Under the pieces are notes generated by a model. It was not told where the DNA came from, did no database searches, and was given only the letters and a program-made list of their open reading frames with translations. Of a stretch of DNA of 46,725 nucleotides, positions 1 to 8,484 are shown one piece after another (within the stretch, counting starts at the first letter, position 1; each line of letters starts with the position of its first letter). The stretch is from Cytophagales bacterium (GTDB lineage: Bacteria > Pseudomonadota > Gammaproteobacteria > Burkholderiales > Burkholderiaceae_C): NCBI GenBank assembly GCA_030054145.1, contig JASGCK010000017.1:1-46725 (forward strand). Direction: 5' to 3'. The position numbers were made by a program, and so were the translations under genes.

Positions 1-2525
1 CTGCTTGGGTCAAGTTACCCGTGCCGCTGATCAGTGCTCCCACTGTTTGACCACTGCTGGTGTTAAAGATCAAATTGGCGTTATTGACGATGCTTGTGGT
101 GTTTGCAATGGAGCCGTTTGCACCGCCCGCGCCTATTTGCAGCGTGCCATTGCTAATGGTAGTTGCGCCTGTGTAGGTGTTGGTGCCGTTTAAGATCAAC
201 TTGCCCGCGCCCTCTTTGGTTAAAGCTAGCGCGTTTTGTAGCAGGCCGTCAAATTGGCTGCTTGCGTTGCCGCTGCCTACGGTGAGTGTGGCTGCGCTTG
301 CTGAGGTCACATTACCACCCCCCGTGAGCCCGCCAACGCTGGCGGCGTAGCCCGCAAGGTCTAGGGTTGCGTTCGCAGCGATATTTGCGTTGCCCGTCAA
401 GTTCAAGAAGTTCGCCGTGTCGCCCGTTACATTGCCTTGCACAATGCTCAAGTTACCCGTGCCTCTGATTGCCGCGCCTACCGTTTGATTGCTGGTGGTG
501 TTAAAGACCAAGTTGGCGTTATTGACGATGCTGCTGCTGTTTGCAATGGAGCCATTTGCGCCGCCTGCGCCTATTTGCAGCGTGCCACAGCCAATGAAGA
601 TTGAACCGTTGTAGGTGTTGTTGCCTGTGAGCGTGGTCACGCCGCTGCCATATTGCCACACGGAACCCGTACCGCTGATCACCCCGCCTACTGTTTGGTT
701 GCTGCTGCTTTCAAAGCTCAATTGGGAGCCGTCGAACAAGGAGATGCTTGGCGTATTTGCAATTGAGCCGCCCTCGCCTATTACCAGGCGGGAGTACGGG
801 GTGATTGTGAGTCGGCCCGTGAAGGTGTTGGCATTCTTGAACCAAACAGGGATGTCAGTTCCACGACCACTAATCGTCACCCAACCGTAGTCGTTGCCGC
901 TGATCACCCCCCTTACCTCGCGGAAGGAGGGGTTGGTGTTGCCGCGACCCAAGATCAAGAAGCTGTCGTTAACGACGATGCTTGAGGTGTTGGCAATTGA
1001 GCCGAAACCGTCTTGACCCGCAACCAAAGTGGTGTTGCTAAGCGTAGTTATGCCTGTGTAGTTGTTGTCCGCTGTCAGAGTTGTACAGCCGCCTATTATG
1101 GTCAAGTTACCCGTGCCGCTGATCGCCGTGCTTACTGTTTTGCAGTCGCTGGTTTTAAAGATCAAGTCGGCGTTATTGACAATGCTTGAAGTGTTGGCAA
1201 TTGAGCCACTTGCACCGCCCACGCCTAATTGCAGCGTGCCATTGCTAATGGTGGTTGCGCCTGTGTAGGTGTTGTTGGCTGTCAGTGTGGTCACGCCGCT
1301 GCCTGCTTGGGTTAGCTTACCCGTGCCGCTGATCACCAATCCCACCGTTTGATTGCTGCTGGTGTTAAAGGTCAAGGTGCCGTTATTGACGATGCTGGTG
1401 GTGCTTGCAATTGAGCCATTTGCGCCGCCTGCGCCTATTTGCAATGTGCCACTGCTAATGGTGGTTGTACCGTTGTAGGTGTTGGTGCGGTTGAGTGTGG
1501 TCACGCCGCCGCCTGCTTGGGTCAAGTTACCCGTGCCGCTAATCACCGTATCTACTGTTCGGTTGCCGCTGATGTTAAAGATCAAGTTGGCGTTATTGAC
1601 GATGCTTGTAGTGCATGCAATTGCTCTGCCTGCGCCTATTTGCAGTGCGCCATTACTAATGATAATTTTCTCGTTAGAGATGTCGCCCGTGAGCGTGGTC
1701 ACGCCGCTGCCTGCTTGGGTCAAATTACCTAAACTGCCGGTCTGCTGCTCTACTGTTTGGTTGCTACTGGTGTTAAAGATCAAGTTGCCAAAATTTAAGA
1801 TGTTTGAGGTGTTTGCAATTGAGCCGTTTGCGCCGCCCGCACCTATTTGCAGCGCGCCATTGAAAATGTAGGTGCCGCTTGTGTAGGTGTTGTTGCCCGT
1901 GAGCGTGGTCACGCCGCTGCCGTCTTGGATCAAGTAACCCCCGCCGCTGATCGCCACGGCTACTGTTTGGTTGCTGCTGGTGTTAAAGACCAAGCCGCCG
2001 TTATTGACGATGCTTGAAGTGTTTGCAATGGAGCCATTTGCGCCGCCCGCGCCTATATGCAACACTCCGGCGCTAACGGTGGTTGTACCGTTATAGGTGT
2101 TGTTGCCCGTGAGTGTGATACAGCCCCAGCCTGCATCCGTCAAGTTACCCGTGCCGCTGATCACCACGCCCACCGTTTGGACGCTGCTGGTGTTAAAGAT
2201 CAAATTGGCGTTATTGACAATGCTTGAAGTGCCTCCAATGGAGCCATCTGTACCGCCCGCGCCTATTTGCAATGTGCCATTGCTAATGGTGGTTGTGCCT
2301 GTGTAGGTGTTGTTGGCTGTCAGTGTGGTCACGCCGCTGCCTGCTTGAGTCAAGTTACCAGAGCCAACAATAAACCTCTCTACCGTTTGATTACTGCTGG
2401 TGTTAAAGATCAAGTTTCCGTTATTGTTGATGCCATTGCCGCCTCCACTTATTGAGCCGGCTCCTCCGCCCGCGCCTATTTGCAGTGTTGCTGTTTTGCT
2501 GTTAATCCAAGTCGCGCCTGTGTAA
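1..2525 (-). repeat. Tandem ~210-bp coding repeats (autotransporter-associated beta-strand modules)
   Basis: On the plus strand the phrase CAAGTTACCCGTGCCGCTGA and variants recur near 11, 449, 664, 885, 1101, 1313, 1522, 1722, 1930, 2141 and 2349. Spacing is about 200-220 bp, with one divergent unit in the 190-430 gap. The shift is a multiple of three, so each unit encodes about 70 residues of the pattern NTYTG..TISNGTLQIGAGG...GSIANTSSIVNNANLIFNTSSNQTV. The copies are diverged but clearly homologous, as expected for a beta-helix shaft that grows by unequal recombination. The array continues past the left edge. Confidence 0.85.
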
Positions 2526-4366
2526 GTGTTGTTGCCCGTCAGCGTGAGCGTGACAGGGAAAGCGCCTCCGAGCGCGTTAAAGTTTAGCCCACCAGTGCCA
2601 GTGATATTGCCAGCCAATACGCCAGAACCGCCAATACTTGTGAAGAGTACGGCAAGCCCAACGTACGCCCTCTCACTGCCCGTAGTGATGACCCCTGATG
2701 CGTTGCTGCTGATGTTTTGACCACGCAAAGACAAGCCACCACCAAACCCCATGTTAACCGCCGCATTGACGTTAACGTTTCCTGCCGACGCATTTAAAGT
2801 TAGTAGGCTGCCCTGGCCCACGGCTGTCACATTATTGTTAACCGTGATATTGCCAGAGCCGTTGGTGCGGATTTCAATCGCTGTGTTGTTCGTCAGCGCA
2901 TTGCCAAGCGCTAGGTTGTTCACCACGCTGGTTGTGACCGTATCGTCACCCGACCAGATGCCACTCGTATTTGTGAAGCTGGTGTTTGCGCTGCTGTTAA
3001 TGACAATGTCGTTCGGGTCAATCAACCACTGCCCCGCCTTGCCATTGGGCGCTGCGCCGTTGATCTGGCCGTTGATGTTGACCACGTGCCCCGACGTCTC
3101 TAAGAAACCGCCATCGCCATTTTTGGAGCTGATGTTGATTACGCTGCCTGCCTGCACCACGGTTTGATTGGCAACGCCCACGTTCATCACGTCCACTGCT
3201 TTTTGTAGGTTGTCCCCGCCAATAATGACGCGCCCACCGCCTGCATCGCCACTGGCGTTGATGGTGCTGCCGTTCAAGATGCCAATCCTGTCACCCGTCA
3301 CAATCACTGCGCCGCCCTTGTTTGCGCCTGCGCCCGATACGTCTAGCGTTCCGCTATTGAGCACATCGCCGCCCACGCCTGCGCTGCCGCCGTCTAAGAT
3401 GATGATGCCGTTTTTGCTGCTCATGCTTCTGGCTTGGATGATGCCCTCGTTGTTCACCACGGTGTTCAGCAATGTGTCTTTGCCGCGTGCGGTGAGGTAG
3501 ACACTGCCGCCATCCGCCACAATGAGTCCTTTGTTTTGGACTAAGGCGTTTAGCACATCGCCTGAGGCTTGGACGCTCACTAGCTGTCCGTTGTTTAAGG
3601 CAAAGCCCAATGTTTGCCCTGCCGAGAGGCTGATTGTTCCGCCGTTGGCGGTAATCGTGCCGTCGTTGCTAATGGAGTCAGCATGAAGCACCACATAACC
3701 GCCTGCTCCATTGGTTCCTGTGGCGGTGATGTTGCCTTGGCTGACGATGCCCGCTGTGCTGGCTCCTGTGAATGTGTAGTTGCCTGCGGCTATTTGGCTA
3801 TCAGTGATGTTTTTGGTGGTGGCTACTAAAGCCCCTACTTGCACCTGCGCACCGCGTCCAAACATCACGCCGTTGGGGTTGATGAGGAACACTTGTCCAT
3901 TGGCTTGCAGGTTACCAAAGATTTGGGATTGGCTGTTGCCAACCACGCGGTTAACAGCAATGGCGGTGCTGCTGGGTTGATTGAAGATGACCGTGTTACC
4001 TGCGCCAATGCTGAAAGACTGCCAGTTAGCGCCCAGCACATTTGAGCTTTGGTTAACGGTGAGGGTGTTGCCCGCCGTAGAGATTGAGCCTGTACCTGAT
4101 GTGACGACGCCGCCTGTGGGGAGGACGGACGGAGCGGACTGGGCAGACTGGGCGTAGGCGACGCTTTGGAAGCCTTGTGCGCCTAAAACAGCCGCAGCGA
4201 TGGCAAAGGATGAAAGGGCTAGACGAAAGCCATTGTTATCCGCTAAACTGGCGCTGGGCGCTGCTGTTTCGCCGGTACTCTTGCCTTGCGAGGTTACCGT
4301 CTCAGCCACTGCAATAAGCAATCCTTTTTTCTTATTAAATATGATTTTGTAGAGGTTTTTATTCAT
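1..4366 (-). CDS. Giant FhaB/TpsA-type filamentous haemagglutinin-like adhesin (5' part; 3' end beyond left edge)
   Basis: The minus frame starting at ATG 4366 stays open to the left edge (about 1455 codons) wherever I translated it: the whole N-terminal part, the first repeats and the left end. It begins MNKNLYKIIFNKKKGLLIAV, a classic extended signal peptide region, followed by a hydrophobic stretch and a likely cleavage near AYAQS (about residue 72). Next is a two-partner-secretion haemagglutination domain with the hallmark INPNGVMFG (about residue 160) and Asn/Gly-rich beta-helix sequence. From about residue 610 on there are tandem copies of a module such as GNNTYTGATTISNGTLQIG, the autotransporter-associated beta-strand repeat. 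The family is secreted through a TpsB outer-membrane partner, not found here, and mediates adhesion or contact-dependent inhibition. I see no Shine-Dalgarno before the ATG; the ESPR supports this start. The C-terminus, and so any effector domain, is unseen. Confidence 0.9.
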   Translation of the reverse strand, partial: MNKNLYKIIFNKKKGLLIAVAETVTSQGKSTGETAAPSASLADNNGFRLALSSFAIAAAVLGAQGFQSVAYAQSAQSAPSVLPTGGVVTSGTGSISTAGNTLTVNQSSNVLGANWQSFSIGAGNTVIFNQPSSTAIAVNRVVGNSQSQIFGNLQANGQVFLINPNGVMFGRGAQVQVGALVATTKNITDSQIAAGNYTFTGASTAGIVSQGNITATGTNGAGGYVVLHADSISNDGTITANGGTISLSAGQTLGFALNNGQLVSVQASGDVLNALVQNKGLIVADGGSVYLTARGKDTLLNTVVNNEGIIQARSMSSKNGIIILDGGSAGVGGDVLNSGTLDVSGAGANKGGAVIVTGDRIGILNGSTINASGDAGGGRVIIGGDNLQKAVDVMNVGVANQTVVQAGSVINISSKNGDGGFLETSGHVVNINGQINGAAPNGKAGQWLIDPNDIVINSSANTSFTNTSGIWSGDDTVTTSVVNNLALGNALTNNTAIEIRTNGSGNITVNNNVTAVGQGSLLTLNASAGNVNVNAAVNMGFGGGLSLRGQNISSNASGVITTGSERAYVGLAVLFTSIGGSGVLAGNITGTGGLNFNALGGAFPVTLTLTGNNTYTGATWINSKTATLQIGAGGGAGSISGGGNGINNNGNLIFNTSSNQTVERFIVGSGNLTQAGSGVTTLTANNTYTGTTTISNGTLQIGAGGTDGSIGGTSSIVNNANLIFNTSSVQTVGVVISGTGNLTDAGWGCITLTGNNTYNGTTTVSAGVLHIGAGGANGSIANTSSIVNNGGLVFNTSSNQTVAVAISGGGYLIQDGSGVTTLTGNNTYTSGTYIFNGALQIGAGGANGSIANTSNILNFGNLIFNTSSNQTVEQQTGSLGNLTQAGSGVTTLTGDISNEKIIISNGALQIGAGRAIACTTSIVNNANLIFNISGNRTVDTVISGTGNLTQAGGGVTTLNRTNTYNGTTTISSGTLQIGAGGANGSIASTTSIVNNGTLTFNTSSNQTVGLVISGTGKLTQAGSGVTTLTANNTYTGATTISNGTLQLGVGGASGSIANTSSIVNNADLIFKTSDCKTVSTAISGTGNLTIIGGCTTLTADNNYTGITTLSNTTLVAGQDGFGSIANTSSIVVNDSFLILGRGNTNPSFREVRGVISGNDYGWVTISGRGTDIPVWFKNANTFTGRLTITPYSRLVIGEGGSIANTPSISLFDGSQLSFESSSNQTVGGVISGTGSVWQYGSGVTTLTGNNTYNGSIFIGCGTLQIGAGGANGSIANSSSIVNNANLVFNTTSNQTVGAAIRGTGNLSIVQGNVTGDTANFLNLTGNANIAANATLDLAGYAASVGGLTGGGNVTSASAATLTVGSGNASSQFDGLLQNALALTKEGAGKLILNGTNTYTGATTISNGTLQIGAGGANGSIANTTSIVNNANLIFNTSSGQTVGALISGTGNLTQA

Positions 4367-4572
4367 AAATAATATACACTATGTGCTCATTGTTGGTTTT
4401 TTCAAAAATTAATATGCGCCTAATAAACATTGCTAATAAATAATGCTTATAAGTGGCAAGCGAGCATACTAACACTAAATTTATGAAATATTTGATCTTT
4501 TTCATTTGTACACTTTTAGCTTAACCTCGACAATATACTAATACCAACCATTTATATTTTATTAAAAATAAC

Positions 4573-5964
4573 ATGAATACAGAAACTAATATACTCGTAT
4601 TTTTAGAATGTTTAAAAACTCGATTTAAACAAAATTTCAACTCTTCCTTAGTTATAAGAGAACAACACGGGCGTGATGAGTCATCATTTACCGTTCCGCC
4701 ACCAGACGCGGTGGTCTTTGCGGAGTCAACGCAAGATGTTGTAGATGCGGTTACTTTGTGCGCCGCGCATGGCGTGCCGGTGATTCCGTTTGGCGTGGGC
4801 TCGTCGCTGGAGGGGCATTTGCTGGCGATTCATGGCGGGGTTAGCCTTGATGTATCGCGCATGAATCAAGTGCTTGCCATTCATGCGGAAGATTTAACCG
4901 TGACGGTGCAGCCAGGCGTGACGCGCAAGGCGCTGAACGAAGCGATTAAGCACACGGGCTTGTTCTTTCCAATTGACCCGGGCGCAGATGCGTCGCTGGG
5001 CGGCATGGTGGCCACGCGCGCTAGCGGCACGAACGCCGTGCGCTACGGCACGATGCGCGAAAACGTGCTGGCGCTGGAGGTGGTGACGGCCAGCGGCGAG
5101 GTGATTCGCACGGGCACACGCGCCAAAAAAAGCAGCGCGGGTTATGACTTGACGCGGTTGATGGTTGGCTCGGAGGGCACGCTGGGCGTGGTCACCGAGA
5201 TCACGCTTAAGGTGTACCCACTGCCTGAGGCGATTAGCGCGGCGATTTGTTCGTTCCCCAGCATTGAGGCGGCGGTGCGCACGACCATTCAAATCATTCA
5301 AATGGGTATTCCGATTGCGCGCGTTGAGCTGATTGATGCCAATACCGTGCGGATGCTGAATCAGTACGCCAAGCTCAGCCTGCATGAAGGCGCGATGCTG
5401 CTGATGGAGTTCCACGGCTCGCCTGCCAGCGTGAAAGAGCAGGCGGAGGCGGTGCAAGAGATATCGACCGAGCACGGCGGCGAGGCGTTTGAGTGGGCCA
5501 CCACGCCCGAAGAGCGCACGCGGCTTTGGACGGCGCGGCACAACGCCTATTTTGCGGGCGTGCAAAGCAGACCTGGCTGCAAAGTGATATCGACCGACAC
5601 CTGTGTGCCGATTTCTCGCTTGGCTGACTGTTTGCTTGAGTCGGTGGCGCAAGCGGATGCCTCTGGTATTCCGTACTTTTTAGTCGGGCACGTGGGCGAT
5701 GGCAATTTCCACTTTGGCTATTTGCTAGACCCCAACAACCCCGCCGAGCGGGAAACTGCCGAAGCGCTGAATCACCAATTGGTTGCGCGGGCGCTGGCGC
5801 TAGAGGGCACGTGCAGCGGGGAGCACGGCGTGGGCTTGCACAAAATGGACTTTTTGGTTGCCGAAACAGGCGAAGGCGCGGTCAATATGATGCGCACCAT
5901 CAAGCAAGCGCTTGACCCAAAAAACATCATGAATCCAGGAAAAATCTTTTCGCTTAAGACTTAA
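4573..5964 (+). CDS. FAD-binding oxidoreductase (GlcD / D-lactate dehydrogenase family)
   Basis: This 463-residue protein has the two-domain architecture of FAD-linked 2-hydroxyacid dehydrogenases. The FAD-binding type 4 domain (about residues 45-220) contains PFGVGSSLEGHL and DPGADASLGGMVATRASGTN. The C-terminal FAD-oxidase domain ends with GTCSGEHGVGLHK and ALDPKNIMNPGKIF. Members oxidise D-lactate, glycolate or D-2-hydroxyglutarate and pass electrons to cytochrome c, quinone or an ETF. The exact substrate cannot be told from sequence. The first 35-40 codons are markedly AT-rich compared with the rest of the gene. There is no clear ribosome binding site before the ATG, so the start is uncertain by some codons. 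It converges on parB. Confidence 0.85.
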   Translation: MNTETNILVFLECLKTRFKQNFNSSLVIREQHGRDESSFTVPPPDAVVFAESTQDVVDAVTLCAAHGVPVIPFGVGSSLEGHLLAIHGGVSLDVSRMNQVLAIHAEDLTVTVQPGVTRKALNEAIKHTGLFFPIDPGADASLGGMVATRASGTNAVRYGTMRENVLALEVVTASGEVIRTGTRAKKSSAGYDLTRLMVGSEGTLGVVTEITLKVYPLPEAISAAICSFPSIEAAVRTTIQIIQMGIPIARVELIDANTVRMLNQYAKLSLHEGAMLLMEFHGSPASVKEQAEAVQEISTEHGGEAFEWATTPEERTRLWTARHNAYFAGVQSRPGCKVISTDTCVPISRLADCLLESVAQADASGIPYFLVGHVGDGNFHFGYLLDPNNPAERETAEALNHQLVARALALEGTCSGEHGVGLHKMDFLVAETGEGAVNMMRTIKQALDPKNIMNPGKIFSLKT

Positions 5965-5992
5965 CCCTTCGACAAGCTCAGGGCGAACGGGT
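5963..5992. repeat. Dispersed palindromic repeat, intergenic copy (copy A)
   Basis: Directly after the dehydrogenase stop lies AACCCTTCGACAAGCTCAGG followed by GCGAACGGGTT. The ends AACCC-TTCG and CGAA-CGGGTT are nearly complementary, so the unit can fold. The same core recurs inside the indolepyruvate oxidoreductase gene (three copies) and in recG. It resembles REP-like short palindromes common in beta- and gammaproteobacteria. Here it sits in the convergent gap between two 3' ends, the usual place for such elements, where it may protect or terminate transcripts. Confidence 0.75.
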
Positions 5993-6021
5993 TATGCAAA
6001 AGCGGGTTATGCAGCGCGTCC

Positions 6022-6960
6022 TTAGCCTTTGAGCTTGTCGATTAAGCCATTTAGCTCGTCCAGCGAACCAAATCCAATCGTCAGCACGCCCTGCTCTTCG
6101 GTTTTTCCATGACGCTTGACGCGGCGCTTGATGGTGATATCGACCGCTGCCGCCAGCAAATCTGCCAGCTCATCTTCAACGCGCTTGATGTCGCGCGATT
6201 TTTCAGATTTTGGGCGGCTTGGCTTGAGCGTAAATTCTGCGCTAATTTTTTTAACCAAGCTCTCGGCTTCGCGCACCGACATTTTTTTGGCAATGATTTG
6301 ATTGGCGGCGGTAATTTGCGTGGCTTTATCCAACGATAACAAGCTACGCGCATGACCCATATCTAGGTCGCCCGCAACCAGCATGCCCTGTACGGGATCC
6401 GCCAAATTGAGCAGTCGCAGCAAATTGGAGGCGGCGCTGCGGGAGCGCCCGACCGCGCCAGCGGCTGCCTCGTGCGTTAAACCAAACTCCTTGATGAGGC
6501 GCTGCAAGCCTTGCGCCTCTTCAAGCGGATTTAAGTCTTCGCGCTGCATATTTTCAATGAGCGCCATCACGGCAGCCGCCTCGTCTGGCACGTCTTTAAT
6601 CAGTACGGGAATGCGCTCTAAGCCCGCCAGTTTGGCGGCGCGAAATCGGCGCTCGCCCGCAATAATTTCGTATTCTGCACTGGCCCCAGCGCCCACTTGG
6701 CCAGCTTGCCCAGCCGCCAAGGGGCGGACAAGAATCGGCTGCATCACCCCTTGCGCTTTGATGCTCTCAGCCAGCTCATACAGCGCACCCTCATCCATGT
6801 GCGTGCGCGGCTGGTATTTGCCTGCGATCAGCTGGTCGAGCCGCAAAGTGCTGGCGCTGTCACCGCCCGCAGACAAACTAACGGCGGGGGCGTCTATCAC
6901 CATCGGGCCTAGCAAGGCCTCTAGTCCACGCCCCAATCCTTTTTGTTTTTTTACAACCAT
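6022..6960 (-). CDS. parB: Chromosome-partitioning protein ParB
   Basis: The product is 312 residues, normal for chromosomal ParB. It binds parS, loads and spreads as a CTP-dependent clamp, and is moved by ParA during origin segregation. The N-terminal ParB/Spo0J nuclease-fold domain has the CTP-binding patch in AGERRFRAAKLAGLERIPV. The helix-turn-helix region follows around ALIENMQREDLNPLEEAQGL and AGAVGRSRSAASNLLRLL. A short C-terminal dimerisation domain ends KLKG. A GAGG ribosome site precedes the ATG. It lies 39 bp downstream of parA in the same operon, and two matching parS sites lie 1.6 and 2.7 kb upstream in rsmG and mnmG. Confidence 0.96.
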   Translation of the reverse strand: MVVKKQKGLGRGLEALLGPMVIDAPAVSLSAGGDSASTLRLDQLIAGKYQPRTHMDEGALYELAESIKAQGVMQPILVRPLAAGQAGQVGAGASAEYEIIAGERRFRAAKLAGLERIPVLIKDVPDEAAAVMALIENMQREDLNPLEEAQGLQRLIKEFGLTHEAAAGAVGRSRSAASNLLRLLNLADPVQGMLVAGDLDMGHARSLLSLDKATQITAANQIIAKKMSVREAESLVKKISAEFTLKPSRPKSEKSRDIKRVEDELADLLAAAVDITIKRRVKRHGKTEEQGVLTIGFGSLDELNGLIDKLKG

Positions 6961-6999
6961 TTTTTTCCTCTGTTGTTGTTATTGTTATTGGCTGCGGCA

Positions 7000-7770
7000 T
7001 TACATTTTTTGAATGCGCTCGACCATTTCGGTTGCAAAGGTGATGTAGGCCTGTGCGCCCTTAGATATCTTGTCAAAAACGACGCCTGGTAGCCCGTAGC
7101 TGGGCGCTTCCGCTAACCGAACATTACGCGGAATAACCGTATCAAAAACCTTGTCGCCAAAATGCGCTTTCAATTGGTCGCTAACCTGCACTTGTAGCGT
7201 AATGCGCGGATCAAACATCACGCGCAAAAGTCCAATAATTTGTAACTCTTTGTTGAGATTTGCATGCACTTGCTTGATTGTGTTGACCAAATCGGTCAGC
7301 CCCTCCAGCGCAAAATACTCGCACTGCATGGGCACAATCACACCATTGGCGCAACAAAGACCATTTAAAGTGAGCATGGACAGCGACGGCGGGCAATCAA
7401 TCAAAATGAAGTCGTACTCACCCGCCACCGCCGAAAGCGCCGTTTTAAGACGCGCCTCGCGGCGCTCCACGCCCACCAACTCGACCTCGGCACCCGCTAG
7501 CTCGCGATTGGCTCCTAGTACGTCATAGCCACAAGATTCGCTTTTTATTCTTGCATCGGCAATCGATGCGGACTCCAAAAGCACGTCATAAATGGACAGC
7601 TTAATTTGGCGTTTATCAATGCCCGAACCCATTGTGGCATTGCCTTGCGGGTCTAGGTCCACCATTAAAACCCGCTGTCCAATTTTGGCAAGACCTGCCG
7701 CCAAATTAACTGTTGTTGTTGTCTTGCCAACACCGCCTTTTTGATTGGCGATGCAAAAAGTTTTTGCCAT
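7000..7770 (-). CDS. parA: Chromosome-partitioning ATPase ParA (Soj)
   Basis: This 256-residue Walker-type ATPase carries the deviant Walker A KGGVGKTTTTVNLAAGL at residues 11-27, the Walker A' MVDLDPQGNAT and the Walker B ILIDCPPSLSMLTLN. It lacks the N-terminal DNA-binding extension of plasmid ParA proteins, so it is the short chromosomal Soj form. ATP-bound dimers coat the nucleoid and pull ParB-parS complexes. It starts with ATG after a GAGAGAG ribosome site, 27 bp after the end of the LysE-type gene, and is followed by parB. The group is probably part of one long mnmG-rsmG-lysE-parA-parB transcript. Confidence 0.96.
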   Translation of the reverse strand: MAKTFCIANQKGGVGKTTTTVNLAAGLAKIGQRVLMVDLDPQGNATMGSGIDKRQIKLSIYDVLLESASIADARIKSESCGYDVLGANRELAGAEVELVGVERREARLKTALSAVAGEYDFILIDCPPSLSMLTLNGLCCANGVIVPMQCEYFALEGLTDLVNTIKQVHANLNKELQIIGLLRVMFDPRITLQVQVSDQLKAHFGDKVFDTVIPRNVRLAEAPSYGLPGVVFDKISKGAQAYITFATEMVERIQKM

Positions 7771-7797
7771 TTTGTGCTCTCTCTTTTATGATTTTTA

Positions 7798-8409
7798 TCA
7801 ATTCATCGCCAACCGTGCGCCAAAGCCAACCAACAACACGCCCGCCAGTTTGTTCAAAGCACTCACGGCCCTTGGGTTTGCGCGCAACCGCCGCCCCGCA
7901 TAATGCGTCACGAGCACCACAGCGAAACAATATAAAAACCCTAGCGCCGCAATCGTTACCGCCATTGCTGCCAAGGTTAAAACCCCTTGATGCCGCACAG
8001 GGTCTATAAACTGCGGAAAAAACGCCACATAAAACATCACGGCTTTTGGGTTTAAAAGTGTAATTAACATCGTTTGCTTAAAATACTGCCCCGCCTGAAT
8101 ATCTACCGCAAGCCGCTCTCCCTGCCCGGCAAACAACATCTTAAAACCCAGCCAAATCAGATAGAGTGCCCCCGCCAATTGCAACGTCTTAAAAAGCACA
8201 GGATTGGCCACCAACACGGCCGCAGCACCTGCCGCCGCCAGCCAAAGCAACACTTGATCCCCCAGCAATAAGCCTAGCACCGACGCCAAACCGCCACGCA
8301 AACCACCCTTGCCCGCCGAAGAAATAAGCGCTAAGTTTCCTGGCCCGGGAATAAACAGCAACAGGATAAAGGCAACAACAAAAGCGGGGTAATTGGTTAT
8401 TCCAAACAT
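7798..8409 (-). CDS. LysE/RhtB-family amino-acid exporter
   Basis: I place the start at ATG 8409 (MFGITNYPAFVVAF), giving 203 residues, the usual family size. The longer open frame upstream would overlap rsmG and has no family features. The family signature GPGNLALISSAGKGGLRGG follows the first membrane segment, and five to six hydrophobic segments are visible. The motif LLNPKAVMFYVAFFPQFIDP is typical of LysE/RhtB exporters, which export amino acids such as lysine, threonine or homoserine lactone by proton exchange. The substrate is unknown. A LysE gene between rsmG and parA is, from memory, a common arrangement in Comamonadaceae, so it is likely ancestral rather than inserted. Confidence 0.9.
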   Translation of the reverse strand: MFGITNYPAFVVAFILLLFIPGPGNLALISSAGKGGLRGGLASVLGLLLGDQVLLWLAAAGAAAVLVANPVLFKTLQLAGALYLIWLGFKMLFAGQGERLAVDIQAGQYFKQTMLITLLNPKAVMFYVAFFPQFIDPVRHQGVLTLAAMAVTIAALGFLYCFAVVLVTHYAGRRLRANPRAVSALNKLAGVLLVGFGARLAMN

Positions 8410-8448
8410 AGATGACCCGAGTGTACCCCACGCCCGCCAAAGAGCACC

Positions 8449-8484
8449 ACCTTGGGAGCTACCTTGGACACTACCTTGGGCGCA
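8449..8484. repeat. Three tandem 12-bp repeats at the rsmG 3' end
   Basis: ACCTTGGGAGCT, ACCTTGGACACT and ACCTTGGGCGCA follow one another directly, each starting ACCTTGG. The array spans the rsmG stop codon at 8471-8473. In frame it encodes the extreme C-terminus of RsmG, so copy-number change would move or extend the stop. It is probably a replication-slippage product. Confidence 0.6.

Noticed and set aside
615-3500. Series of plus-strand ORFs with similar sequences (MLLPVSV..., MQCAIANGG...)
   Set aside because: They are shadow translations of the tandem repeats of the minus-strand adhesin, which explains why they look alike.
4894-5652. 252-residue minus-strand ORF inside the FAD oxidoreductase
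   Set aside because: Arg/His-rich shadow of a well-supported gene with clear family motifs on the plus strand.
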